Under the pieces are notes generated by a model. It saw only the letters and a list, made by a program, of their open reading frames with translations. It did no database searches and was not told where the DNA came from. From the NCBI GenBank assembly GCA_949294185.1, contig CASFGA010000005.1, forward strand, positions 1 through 64,000: a stretch of DNA of 64,000 nucleotides, written 5' to 3'. The stretch is from an uncultured Bacteroides sp. Its GTDB lineage: Bacteria; Bacteroidota; Bacteroidia; Bacteroidales; Bacteroidaceae. Made by a program: the position numbers and the translations under genes. The first letter of the stretch is position 1; every line of letters starts with the position of its first letter. Positions 17,684-26,183 of the stretch are shown one piece after another.

Positions 17684-18844
17684 ATGAAAATGAAAAACCG
17701 GATAATTCTATTTTTTTGCAGCCTCTTTCTTGCGCTGCATGCCTCCGCCATCCGAACCGGAGCTGAACGGATGGAAATTCTGCTTCCGCTGATAGAAAAC
17801 AAGCGCGTTTCACTGGTCATCAACCAGACTTCACGCTGCGGAAATGCTCATCTGCTCGATACATTATATAATATAGGTATAGAAATTACGCAGGTTTTCG
17901 CCCCTGAACACGGATTCAGAGGAGAAGCGGATGCCGGAGCGACCGTAAGGGACGGGAAGGATTCCCGCACGGGAATCCCGATTGTCTCCCTATATGGGAA
18001 AAACAAGAAGCCCCAACCCGCACAACTTGCCGGTACCGACATCGTGATATTCGACATCCAGGATGTGGGCGCACGCTTTTATACCTATATCAGTACCCTG
18101 TATTATGTGATGCAGGCCTGCGCCGAACAGGGAAAAACAGTCATTGTGCTCGACCGTCCGAACCCGTGCGACTATGTGGACGGCCCTATGTTGCGCCCGG
18201 AATACAAGAGCTTTGTGGGCATGCTTCCCATCCCGGTGCTCCACGGATGCACGGTAGGCGAACTGGCACAGATGATCAACGGCGAGGGATGGCTCGGAAA
18301 AGAGCTGACCTGCCCGCTGCAAGTCATTGCCGCAAAAGGGTGGAGACACGGACAGCCCTATCCGCTGCCGGTAAAGCCGTCGCCCAACCTGCCAAACGAC
18401 CAGGCCATCGCACTCTATGCCTCGCTCTGTCCCTTTGAAGGCACATCGGTCAGTGTGGGAAGAGGGACGGAACATCCGTTTCAAGTCATCGGAAGCCCCG
18501 TCATCAAGGATTCTTTCCGGTTCATGCCCCGCCCGCTGAAAGGTTCAGACATGAACCCCCTCCACAAAAACCGTTACTGTTACGGGAAAGACCTGCGCCG
18601 CGCCGTTCCTCCCAAGGGATTCTCGCTGAAATACGTGCTTGAACTTTACCGGTGCTACCGGACATCCGTCCCGAATCCCGAAAAGGAATTCTTCACCCGC
18701 CCCCGATGGTTTGATCTGCTCATGGGTACCAATCAGGTGCGGCAGGACATACTGAAGGGGAAGACAGAGGAAGAAATACGCGCCGCATGGCAGAAAGACC
18801 TTGCAGACTATAAAGCAATCCGCCAAAAATACCTGCTTTACTGA
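17684..18844 (+). CDS. DUF1343 / NamZ-like exo-beta-N-acetylmuramidase
   Basis: A 386-aa exported protein with signal peptide about 1-20 (RIILFFCSLFLALHASA). The rest is a DUF1343 domain: SLVINQTSR, FAPEHGFRGEADAG, IPIVSLYGKNKKP, DIVIFDIQDVGARFYTYIS, VLDRPNPC and SVGRGTEHPFQ. The family includes NamZ, which removes terminal N-acetylmuramic acid from peptidoglycan fragments, so a role in wall recycling in the periplasm is likely. The open frame extends upstream to 17045 but that part lies over the HD gene on the other strand; ATG 17684 places the signal peptide correctly. Confidence 0.85.
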   Translation: MKMKNRIILFFCSLFLALHASAIRTGAERMEILLPLIENKRVSLVINQTSRCGNAHLLDTLYNIGIEITQVFAPEHGFRGEADAGATVRDGKDSRTGIPIVSLYGKNKKPQPAQLAGTDIVIFDIQDVGARFYTYISTLYYVMQACAEQGKTVIVLDRPNPCDYVDGPMLRPEYKSFVGMLPIPVLHGCTVGELAQMINGEGWLGKELTCPLQVIAAKGWRHGQPYPLPVKPSPNLPNDQAIALYASLCPFEGTSVSVGRGTEHPFQVIGSPVIKDSFRFMPRPLKGSDMNPLHKNRYCYGKDLRRAVPPKGFSLKYVLELYRCYRTSVPNPEKEFFTRPRWFDLLMGTNQVRQDILKGKTEEEIRAAWQKDLADYKAIRQKYLLY

Positions 18845-19024
18845 CTTTTCAAGCTTGCCGCCATTTTTCAGGCAGGACGAAATCATGCCATGGACAGCAT
18901 GAAACAGAATTATCGACGGTAGAAAAATTTTTTCCGGCGCGCATGAAACTTTTCCGCCAAACAATCCGCATGTTCCGGACTACTGAATTAACAAATTATA
19001 GGTATAGCAAACAGAAAATAATCG

Positions 19025-19032
19025 TATATTTG
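19025..19032 (+). promoter_or_regulatory. -7 element for maeB
   Basis: TATATTTG, 28 nt before the maeB ATG, matches TAnnTTTG. Confidence 0.55.
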
Positions 19033-19060
19033 CCGCGGAAACTAATAAAACGAAAGATTT

Positions 19061-21349
19061 ATGACAACAATAACCAAAGAAGCGGCCCTCTTATACCACT
19101 CGCAGGGCAAGCCGGGGAAAATAGAGGTTGTCCCCACCAAACCTTATCAGACACAGCGCGACCTGTCACTGGCCTACTCTCCGGGAGTGGCTGAACCGTG
19201 TCTGGAAATCCAGAAGAATCCGGAAACAGCATACGACTATACAGACAAAGGAAATCTGGTGGCCGTCATTTCAAACGGAACGGCCGTATTGGGCCTGGGC
19301 GACATCGGCGCAATGAGCGGAAAGCCTGTAATGGAAGGCAAGGGACTGCTCTTTAAAATCTATGCCGGCATCGATGTATTCGACATCGAAGTCAATGAAA
19401 AAGACCCGGACAAATTCATCGAAGCGGTAAAGGCGATAGCTCCCACGTTCGGCGGCATCAATCTGGAAGACATAAAGGCTCCTGAATGTTTCAAGATAGA
19501 GCAGCGTCTGAAAGAAGAGCTGGACATACCGGTCATGCACGATGACCAGCATGGGACGGCCATCATATCAAGTGCCGGACTGCTGAATGCACTGGAAGTG
19601 GCAGGCAAGAAAATAGAAGATGTAAAGATTGTGGTAAACGGAGCCGGAGCTTCTGCCGTTTCGTGCACCAAACTGTATATCTCGCTCGGCGCGCGCCTCG
19701 AAAATGTCGTGATGCTGGACAGCAAAGGCGTCATTTCAAAGCAGCGTACCGACCTGAACGAGCAGAAGAAGTTTTTTGCGACCGACCGTACGGACATCCA
19801 TACTCTGGCAGAAGCCATAAAGGGAGCCGATGTGTTCCTCGGACTGTCAAAGGGAAATGTACTGACGCAGGACATGGTGCGCAGCATGGCCGACCATCCG
19901 ATTGTATTCGCTCTTGCCAATCCTACCCCGGAGATTTCTTACGAAGACGCAAAAGCTTCACGCCCTGACGTGCTGATAGCAACCGGACGCTCGGATTACC
20001 CGAACCAAATCAACAATGTCATCGGATTCCCCTACATTTTCCGCGGAGCACTCGACACGCGGGCCACTGCCATCAACGAGGAAATGAAGCAGGCCGCCGT
20101 GCGCGCCATTGCGGGTCTGGCCAAAAAGCCCGTACCCGATGTGGTGAATGCAGCCTATCATGTAAACAACTTCACCTTTGGCCCCGACTATTTCATCCCG
20201 AAACCGGTAGACCCGCGCCTTATCACGGAGGTTTCCATGGCCGTAGCCAAAGCCGCAATGGACTCGGGCGTAGCACGCAAACAGATAACCGACTGGGAAG
20301 GATACAAGAACCATCTGCGCGAACTGATGGGACAAGAGAACAAGCTGACCCGCCAACTGTATGAAACTGCCCGCAGCTGCCCGCAGCGCGTGGTATTTGC
20401 AGAAGGCATTCATCCCAATATGCTGAAGGCCGCTGTAGAGGCCAAAGCTGAAGGTATCTGCCATCCTATCTTGTTGGGCAATGAAGAACGCATCGAAAAA
20501 CTGGCCAAAGAACTGGACTTGAGCCTTGAAGGCATCGAGATTGTAAACCTGCGCCACGACCGTGAAGCCGAACGCCGCGAACGTTATGCCCACATCCTCT
20601 GCGAAAAGCGCGCCCGTGAAGGTGCCAACTATCAGGAAGCAAACGACAAGATGTTCGAGCGGAACTATTTCGGCATGATGATGGTAGAGACCGGCGAAGC
20701 CGATGCTTTCGTGACAGGTCTGTACACCAAATACTCAAACACCATCAAAGTGGCAAAAGAAGTAATCGGTATCCAACCCGAATACAAGCATTTCGGAACG
20801 ATGCATATCCTTAACTCCAAAAAAGGAACCTACTTCATCGCCGATACACTGATCAACCGCCATCCGGATACCGACACATTAATAGATATAGCCAAGCTGT
20901 CGGCCAAGGCCGTCCGTTTCTTCAATCAGGAACCGGTAATGGCCATGCTTTCTTATTCCAACTTCGGTTCGGACACAGAAGGCAGTCCGGCAAAGGTACA
21001 CGAGGCTATCGACTATATGCACAAGAATTATCCGGAACTTGCCATTGACGGCGAAATGCAGGTCAAGTTCGCCCTCGACAACGGCCTGCGCGACGAAAAA
21101 TATCCGTTTACCCGCCTGAAAGGAAAGGAAGTCAATACACTGGTATTCCCGAATCTGAGTTCGGCAAACGCCACCTACCAACTTATCCAGAACATGAGCG
21201 AAACGGAAGTTATCGGCCCTATCCAGATGGGTCTGAACAAGCCTATCCACTTTACAGATATAGAAAGCTCTGTACGCGACATTGTCAACATCACGGCCAT
21301 CGCCTGCATTGACGCAATTGTCGCCAAGAAAGTGAACGAAAAGAGATAA
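19061..21349 (+). CDS. maeB: NADP-dependent malic enzyme with phosphotransacetylase-like domain
   Basis: A 762-aa fusion enzyme. Residues 1-420 are the malic enzyme part: YSPGVAEPC, the Tyr/Lys catalytic region [29 protein letters not shown], and the NAD(P)-binding [12 protein letters not shown]. Residues 430-762 are a phosphate acetyltransferase-like domain ([37 protein letters not shown]), which in MaeB regulates activity and need not be catalytic. It converts malate to pyruvate with NADPH formation. Monocistronic with its own promoter and terminator. Confidence 0.95.
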   Translation: MTTITKEAALLYHSQGKPGKIEVVPTKPYQTQRDLSLAYSPGVAEPCLEIQKNPETAYDYTDKGNLVAVISNGTAVLGLGDIGAMSGKPVMEGKGLLFKIYAGIDVFDIEVNEKDPDKFIEAVKAIAPTFGGINLEDIKAPECFKIEQRLKEELDIPVMHDDQHGTAIISSAGLLNALEVAGKKIEDVKIVVNGAGASAVSCTKLYISLGARLENVVMLDSKGVISKQRTDLNEQKKFFATDRTDIHTLAEAIKGADVFLGLSKGNVLTQDMVRSMADHPIVFALANPTPEISYEDAKASRPDVLIATGRSDYPNQINNVIGFPYIFRGALDTRATAINEEMKQAAVRAIAGLAKKPVPDVVNAAYHVNNFTFGPDYFIPKPVDPRLITEVSMAVAKAAMDSGVARKQITDWEGYKNHLRELMGQENKLTRQLYETARSCPQRVVFAEGIHPNMLKAAVEAKAEGICHPILLGNEERIEKLAKELDLSLEGIEIVNLRHDREAERRERYAHILCEKRAREGANYQEANDKMFERNYFGMMMVETGEADAFVTGLYTKYSNTIKVAKEVIGIQPEYKHFGTMHILNSKKGTYFIADTLINRHPDTDTLIDIAKLSAKAVRFFNQEPVMAMLSYSNFGSDTEGSPAKVHEAIDYMHKNYPELAIDGEMQVKFALDNGLRDEKYPFTRLKGKEVNTLVFPNLSSANATYQLIQNMSETEVIGPIQMGLNKPIHFTDIESSVRDIVNITAIACIDAIVAKKVNEKR

Positions 21350-21363
21350 GCAAACCATACCGG

Positions 21364-21415
21364 AACACAGATCGATGCCGCGTCCGAAAAGCTGCACGAT
21401 CTGTGTTTCTTTTTT
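21364..21415 (+). terminator. Terminator after maeB
   Basis: AACACAGATCG (21364-21374) pairs with CGATCTGTGTT (21397-21407), followed by a T-rich run. The 59-aa ORF starts 13 nt beyond it. Confidence 0.75.
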
Positions 21416-21427
21416 AATATCCACTTT

Positions 21428-21607
21428 ATGCGCAAACCTCTGACCAATACCCAATGCGTTCTGCTCACTCTGTTTTGGGCAGCACTCTGTTTCATCGTAC
21501 TGACTTCCGCTCCCCGCGTTGACGGCCCTCTTATTGTCACCATCCTCATCTCAGGAGCCTTGGTCTTCATACCCGTCATCAAGTCAATAAAGGCGAGAAA
21601 CAAGTAG
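21428..21607 (+). CDS. Small membrane protein, 59 aa
   Basis: A 59-codon ORF (ATG 21428, TAG 21605). The product has two hydrophobic segments, about 11-27 (VLLTLFWAALCFIVLT) and 35-51 (LIVTILISGALVFIPV), with basic residues at both ends (MRKP and KSIKARNK), a two-helix hairpin with both ends probably cytoplasmic. I do not recognise a family. It starts just after the maeB terminator and has no evident promoter of its own, so it may be expressed by read-through. It is too short for standard ORF cut-offs but has a credible membrane pattern. Confidence 0.5.
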   Translation: MRKPLTNTQCVLLTLFWAALCFIVLTSAPRVDGPLIVTILISGALVFIPVIKSIKARNK

Positions 21608-21674
21608 CATTTCTTCATATTAATTCCTTTTAATTGCTTTTTGATGTAGTTTGAAGATTTTTCTTGATTAAATG

Positions 21675-21705
21675 TTGCGTAAATAAAATATTATCTATAC
21701 TTTTG
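21675..21705 (+). promoter_or_regulatory. Promoter of gdhA
   Basis: TTG at 21675-21677 and TACTTTTG at 21698-21705, 20 bp apart, 31 nt before the gdhA ATG. Confidence 0.6.
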
Positions 21706-21736
21706 TCACATCAAACAAACAATAATTTTAAAGAGT

Positions 21737-23071
21737 ATGAATGCAGCAAAAGTATTAGAGGATCTGAAAAGAAGATTTCCCAATGAACCTGAGTATCATC
21801 AGGCAGTAGAAGAGGTATTAGGAACCATCGAAGAGGAATACAACAAGCATCCGGAATTTGACAAGGTAAATCTGATAGAACGCCTGTGCATTCCCGACCG
21901 TGTATACCAGTTCCGCGTGACTTGGATGGACGATAAGGGCAATATCCAGACCAATATGGGTTATCGCGTACAGCACAACAATGCCATCGGCCCGTACAAA
22001 GGAGGTATCCGCTTCCATAGTTCTGTAAATTTGGGTATTCTGAAATTTTTGGCATTTGAACAAACCTTCAAGAATTCACTGACCACTCTGCCGATGGGTG
22101 GAGGCAAAGGAGGCTCGGACTTCTCTCCGCGCGGCAAGTCCAATGCAGAGGTAATGCGTTTTTGTCAGGCATTCATGCTGGAATTGTGGCGTCATATCGG
22201 TCCGGAGACAGATGTTCCCGCCGGCGACATCGGCGTGGGAGGACGCGAAGTTGGCTATATGTTCGGTATGTATAAAAAGCTGACCCGCGAGTTTAGCGGT
22301 GTCTTGACTGGCAAAGGACGCGAGTTCGGCGGTTCTTTGATACGACCGGAAGCTACCGGTTACGGTAACATTTACTTCCTTTTGGAAATGCTAAAAACAC
22401 GTAACATCGATATCAAAGGAAAGACTTGTCTGGTATCCGGCGCAGGTAACGTAGCACAATATACGGTAGAGAAACTTATCCAATTAGGCGCGAAAGTCGT
22501 CACAATGTCTGATTCAGACGGATATATTTATGATCCGGACGGTATCGACCGCGAAAAACTGGACTACATTATGGAGCTGAAGAACCTGTATCGTGGACGT
22601 ATCCGCGAATACGCAGAAAAATATGGCTGCAAGTATGTGGCAGGAGCACGCCCATGGAACGAGAAAGCCGACATAGCCCTTCCTTCCGCAACCCAAAATG
22701 AAATCAACGGAGACGATGCCAAAGCTTTGGTTGCGAACGGTGTATTTGCTGTATCTGAAGGTGCAAACATGCCTTCTACACCGGAAGCTATCCGCGTATT
22801 CCAAGAGGCAAAGATTCTGTATGCACCGGGCAAGGCTGCCAATGCAGGCGGTGTATCGGTTTCCGGACTGGAAATGACCCAAAACTCTATCAAGTTAAGC
22901 TGGAGTCAGGAAGAGGTGGACGAGAAGCTGAAAAGCATCATGAAGAACATTCACGAGGCTTGTGTGAAGTACGGAACAGAACCCGACGGTTACATCAACT
23001 ATGTGAAAGGGGCAAACGTTGCCGGATTCATGAAGGTAGCCAATGCCATGATGGCTCAAGGCATCGTTTAA
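21737..23071 (+). CDS. gdhA: Glutamate dehydrogenase, hexameric type
   Basis: A 444-aa glutamate dehydrogenase of the ~450-aa hexameric family, usually NADP-specific. Substrate residues are in VQHNNAIGPYKGGIRFH and PMGGGKGGSDF (catalytic Lys), PAGDIGVGGREVGYMFG follows, and the nucleotide-binding fold begins at CLVSGAGNVAQYT. It assimilates ammonium into glutamate, a main nitrogen entry in Bacteroides. Monocistronic with a promoter and a strong terminator. Confidence 0.97.
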   Translation: MNAAKVLEDLKRRFPNEPEYHQAVEEVLGTIEEEYNKHPEFDKVNLIERLCIPDRVYQFRVTWMDDKGNIQTNMGYRVQHNNAIGPYKGGIRFHSSVNLGILKFLAFEQTFKNSLTTLPMGGGKGGSDFSPRGKSNAEVMRFCQAFMLELWRHIGPETDVPAGDIGVGGREVGYMFGMYKKLTREFSGVLTGKGREFGGSLIRPEATGYGNIYFLLEMLKTRNIDIKGKTCLVSGAGNVAQYTVEKLIQLGAKVVTMSDSDGYIYDPDGIDREKLDYIMELKNLYRGRIREYAEKYGCKYVAGARPWNEKADIALPSATQNEINGDDAKALVANGVFAVSEGANMPSTPEAIRVFQEAKILYAPGKAANAGGVSVSGLEMTQNSIKLSWSQEEVDEKLKSIMKNIHEACVKYGTEPDGYINYVKGANVAGFMKVANAMMAQGIV

Positions 23072-23118
23072 AAAAACGGAATCATCCTCATAAGATTGAT
23101 ACATATCTCATTCATGAC

Positions 23119-23144
23119 AAAGCCCGGCCGCATGGCCGGGCTTT
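23119..23144 (+). terminator. Terminator after gdhA
   Basis: AAAGCCCGGCC / GGCCGGGCTTT, perfect 11-bp stem with a GCAT loop and T-tail. Confidence 0.9.
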
Positions 23145-23260
23145 TTGTCTATATCCAAAGCAAATTTTCCAAAGAAGAAAAACAATTTATATCTTGTAAA
23201 AAAGAATCTGACCCTTGTCTTACGGCATCGCAATGCTTATCAAACAAATCTCTCACCCGC

Positions 23261-25183
23261 TCAGCGCGCAGAACCGGAGCTTTTCCAAATGCGGATGCAG
23301 GCACCTCCCCCCGGAGCCAGCCGCACATTCAAGACGGTATGCCGGGTTACATCCTGCTTCCGAACCTGACAGGTTTCCCTTTCGGTCAGATAATGCGCCG
23401 TCTCTCCATCTTCGACAATTTCAGCCTCATAGCTTCCTTCATCCAGAAAAGAAAGCGGAATCTGCAAAGAGCGAGCCTCCTCATCGGTCGCTGCTCCTAT
23501 CAGAATCGCGCCATCTGCCGCCTCACGCATCATTACAATATATTCACCTATCCGTCCGTCAAGAGTCTTGCTCTCCCGCCACGGCATTTTCTGCGCAGAC
23601 AAAAAGCTCAACAGAGCCGGATATTTCCGGTAATACTCCGGTATATCCGGCAGAATGGTCGCACCGGAAAACGTAATCAGCGTGCGGGCCGCTTCAGAAA
23701 CGACAGTAGAAGGCACCTCCATGTTATTGTCCACACGTGTTGTCTTTCCTTGCCGCAGGTCAAACATCCCGTTATTCATGTCCACCGGACCGGCAATCAT
23801 ATTGACAAAAACAGAAGTCACAAATGTCTTGGGGTAAAAGATATCGTGTCCGTCCAACTGTGCCTTGCAATACTCACGGGTTATCGCATTGGGCCAGGTA
23901 CGCATCTGCCCGTACGGATGAACCGGATAGTCATGAAAATCCACCAACAGCTTATGCCGTGCACAGACTTCCGTTATATTCCGTGTCTTGATATTCTTCT
24001 CCTCATCCGTTCCTGTCATGAAACCATATTTCACACCGGATGCTCCCCACGCCTCATATTGCTTCAAGGTTTCTTCCAACGAGTAGTTCCGTCCCGCCAC
24101 ATCGTTCAGATAAAGCCAGATACCTATTCCTTTCTGTTTGGCGTAACGAATCAGACGCCGCACATCGTTTGCCTTCTCCCCTTTCACAGGGTCTGAGTCC
24201 GACTCAAACTCCGGTCCGTACCAGTTTGCATCCAGCACCAGATAGGCAAACCCTTGCTCCGCCGCAAAATCAACCATCCTTATCCACGAAGGATAATTCA
24301 TCGAGTAAGTAAAGCCTCCCCATTGCGCGCCGTTTATACGCCAGTCCCACAGGGCAACCCCCGGCTTCACCCACGAAAAGTCCATTCCGCCGTCCGGATC
24401 AGGATTCAATAATTCAAGCAGATGGGAATCTACCAGCTCTCCGGGAGTATTCCCGCAAAAGACAACCCGCCATGCCGACTTGTACCCCGGGCGCAAAGCC
24501 ATCGGTTGAGAAACGGCTTTAAAGGCGCACGATCCCTCCGAAGATTTCAGTCTCAAGGGGAAACCTTCGGCCAGACAAGCTTCATGCAAAGCCAGATACA
24601 GATTATCCGCCGCCTTGACAGTCATTACGGGCAGCCGTTCACCATCGGTTTCCGACAACCGCTCCGGCCCGATATTATGCCGCTCCCCGTTATAAAACCA
24701 TGCAGTATAGTCTCCCGCAAAATTGAATGCCGTACACTCCAGGCCTTTCACCTGCAATCCGCTCTCTTCCGGAACTTCATAGCGGAACGCAACGCCGTCA
24801 TCGTAAGCCCGGGCAACGATATCCAACTGATCGGCCGGGTTCAAATCATCGGCCAGACGCAGCCGGACTTCACTATACCGGTCTGCAACGACTGAACGTT
24901 TTCCCCACAAAGGTCGCCACACCGTATCTACCTGATGAAAATCCGCATCAGAAACACTCCAGTCCACCGCCGGACAGATTTTTCCTTCCGGTGTACGGAA
25001 TCCCAAGCCTGATGCCGCTATGACAGATGTACGGTCTACGGTCAGCCTATAACCCATTCCGCCCGAAACATCACGAAACAATTCCAGCGAAATGCTCCGG
25101 TCAGGAGAAATTACCTTATATTCTTTCTGGGCATAGCAAAGCATCCCCCAAAACGCCCACAACAGCAACAAATATTTTTTCAT
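23261..25183 (-). CDS. Glycoside hydrolase family 97 protein with altered catalytic residues
   Basis: A 640-aa secreted GH97 (signal peptide about 1-18). The N-terminal beta-sandwich (about 20-270), catalytic barrel (about 280-530; GVALWDWRINGAQWGG, FAYLVLDANW, RLIRYAKQKGIGIWLYLND) and C-terminal sheet (IPLSFLDEGSYEAEIVEDGE) are in normal order. Compared from memory with B. theta SusB, the acid Glu is kept (NAITREY), but the two base Glu positions appear as Asn/Asp (YLND) and Asp (FHDYP), and the retaining-type Asp is Gly (GVKYGFM). The mechanism and substrate are therefore unclear; alpha-glucosidase or alpha-galactosidase are the family activities. It is last in rnr-cysE-GH97. Confidence 0.88.
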   Translation of the reverse strand: MKKYLLLLWAFWGMLCYAQKEYKVISPDRSISLELFRDVSGGMGYRLTVDRTSVIAASGLGFRTPEGKICPAVDWSVSDADFHQVDTVWRPLWGKRSVVADRYSEVRLRLADDLNPADQLDIVARAYDDGVAFRYEVPEESGLQVKGLECTAFNFAGDYTAWFYNGERHNIGPERLSETDGERLPVMTVKAADNLYLALHEACLAEGFPLRLKSSEGSCAFKAVSQPMALRPGYKSAWRVVFCGNTPGELVDSHLLELLNPDPDGGMDFSWVKPGVALWDWRINGAQWGGFTYSMNYPSWIRMVDFAAEQGFAYLVLDANWYGPEFESDSDPVKGEKANDVRRLIRYAKQKGIGIWLYLNDVAGRNYSLEETLKQYEAWGASGVKYGFMTGTDEEKNIKTRNITEVCARHKLLVDFHDYPVHPYGQMRTWPNAITREYCKAQLDGHDIFYPKTFVTSVFVNMIAGPVDMNNGMFDLRQGKTTRVDNNMEVPSTVVSEAARTLITFSGATILPDIPEYYRKYPALLSFLSAQKMPWRESKTLDGRIGEYIVMMREAADGAILIGAATDEEARSLQIPLSFLDEGSYEAEIVEDGETAHYLTERETCQVRKQDVTRHTVLNVRLAPGGGACIRIWKSSGSAR

Positions 25184-25249
25184 GGCACAGAAATTTTATT
25201 TCATACCTATCCTTCTGGCTTTTGAAGCAAGCCAAACCGCATCCGTACC

Positions 25250-26155
25250 CTATTCGCCTTTACTTTTCCGCTGCACGATACGCGCACCGGGCGGGACACT
25301 CTCTGTCACCCATATATTACCGCCGATGGTCGCCCCTTTTCCTATCGTGATACGCCCCAGGATAGTAGCATTCGAATAGACTATCACATCGTCTTCCAAT
25401 ATGGGATGACGGGGAATTCCCTTAATCGGATTGCCCTGCTCATCGAGCGGAAAACTCTTAGCACCCAATGTTACGCCCTGATACAGTTTGACATGATTTC
25501 CGATGATACACGTTGCGCCTATCACCACACCGGTTCCGTGGTCTATCGTAAAGTGATCGCCGATCTGTGCACCGGGATGAATGTCGATTCCCGTCTCCGA
25601 ATGAGCCATTTCAGTAATGATACGCGGAATAAGAGGTATATCCAACTGATACAGTTCATGGGCAATGCGGTAATTGGTTATAGCCCTGATGATAGGATAA
25701 CAGCAGATAATCTCTCCCAGACACGTGGCAGCCGGGTCGCCGTAATAGGCAGCCTCCACATCGGTAGCAAGCACGCGCCGCATTTCCGGCAGCCGGCTGA
25801 TGAAGCGGGCCGCCAGTTCCGCAGCCTTGCTACGGCAGGGAATCTCTTCACAGTCCTGGTCTCCGTTTTCCGCGCCAAAGCACAAACCCGCCTGTATCTG
25901 CTCTATCAGCAAGGCAAAAAGCTCTTCCACATTCACCCCTATATGATAATTCATCGTCTGGCTGTGGATGGTCGGGTTTCCGAAATAACCAGGGAAAAGG
26001 ATGGCACGGGCCAAATCCACAATCTTGCGCAGCGACTGTCCCGAGGGAAGCGGTTCTCCTTCCTTATATTGGTGGAAAAGTCCCTGATATGACTGGCTGT
26101 CCGACAGTTCTTCGACGGCCTTTGTCAATACATGTGTATAATTGAATGCATTCAT
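25250..26155 (-). CDS. cysE: Serine O-acetyltransferase
   Basis: A 301-aa serine acetyltransferase of the EpsC/CysE type. A helical N-terminal domain (1-170) precedes the left-handed beta-helix of hexapeptide repeats (IDIHPGAQIGDHFTIDHGTGVVIGATCIIGN is spread over about 190-222), with catalytic His residues in DIHPGA and DHGTGVV. It acetylates serine for cysteine synthesis. The N-terminal extension is longer than in E. coli CysE. It lies 28 bp after rnr. Confidence 0.92.
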   Translation of the reverse strand: MNAFNYTHVLTKAVEELSDSQSYQGLFHQYKEGEPLPSGQSLRKIVDLARAILFPGYFGNPTIHSQTMNYHIGVNVEELFALLIEQIQAGLCFGAENGDQDCEEIPCRSKAAELAARFISRLPEMRRVLATDVEAAYYGDPAATCLGEIICCYPIIRAITNYRIAHELYQLDIPLIPRIITEMAHSETGIDIHPGAQIGDHFTIDHGTGVVIGATCIIGNHVKLYQGVTLGAKSFPLDEQGNPIKGIPRHPILEDDVIVYSNATILGRITIGKGATIGGNIWVTESVPPGARIVQRKSKGE

Positions 26156-26183
26156 AATCTATCCGCACTAAAAATCAAGCATG

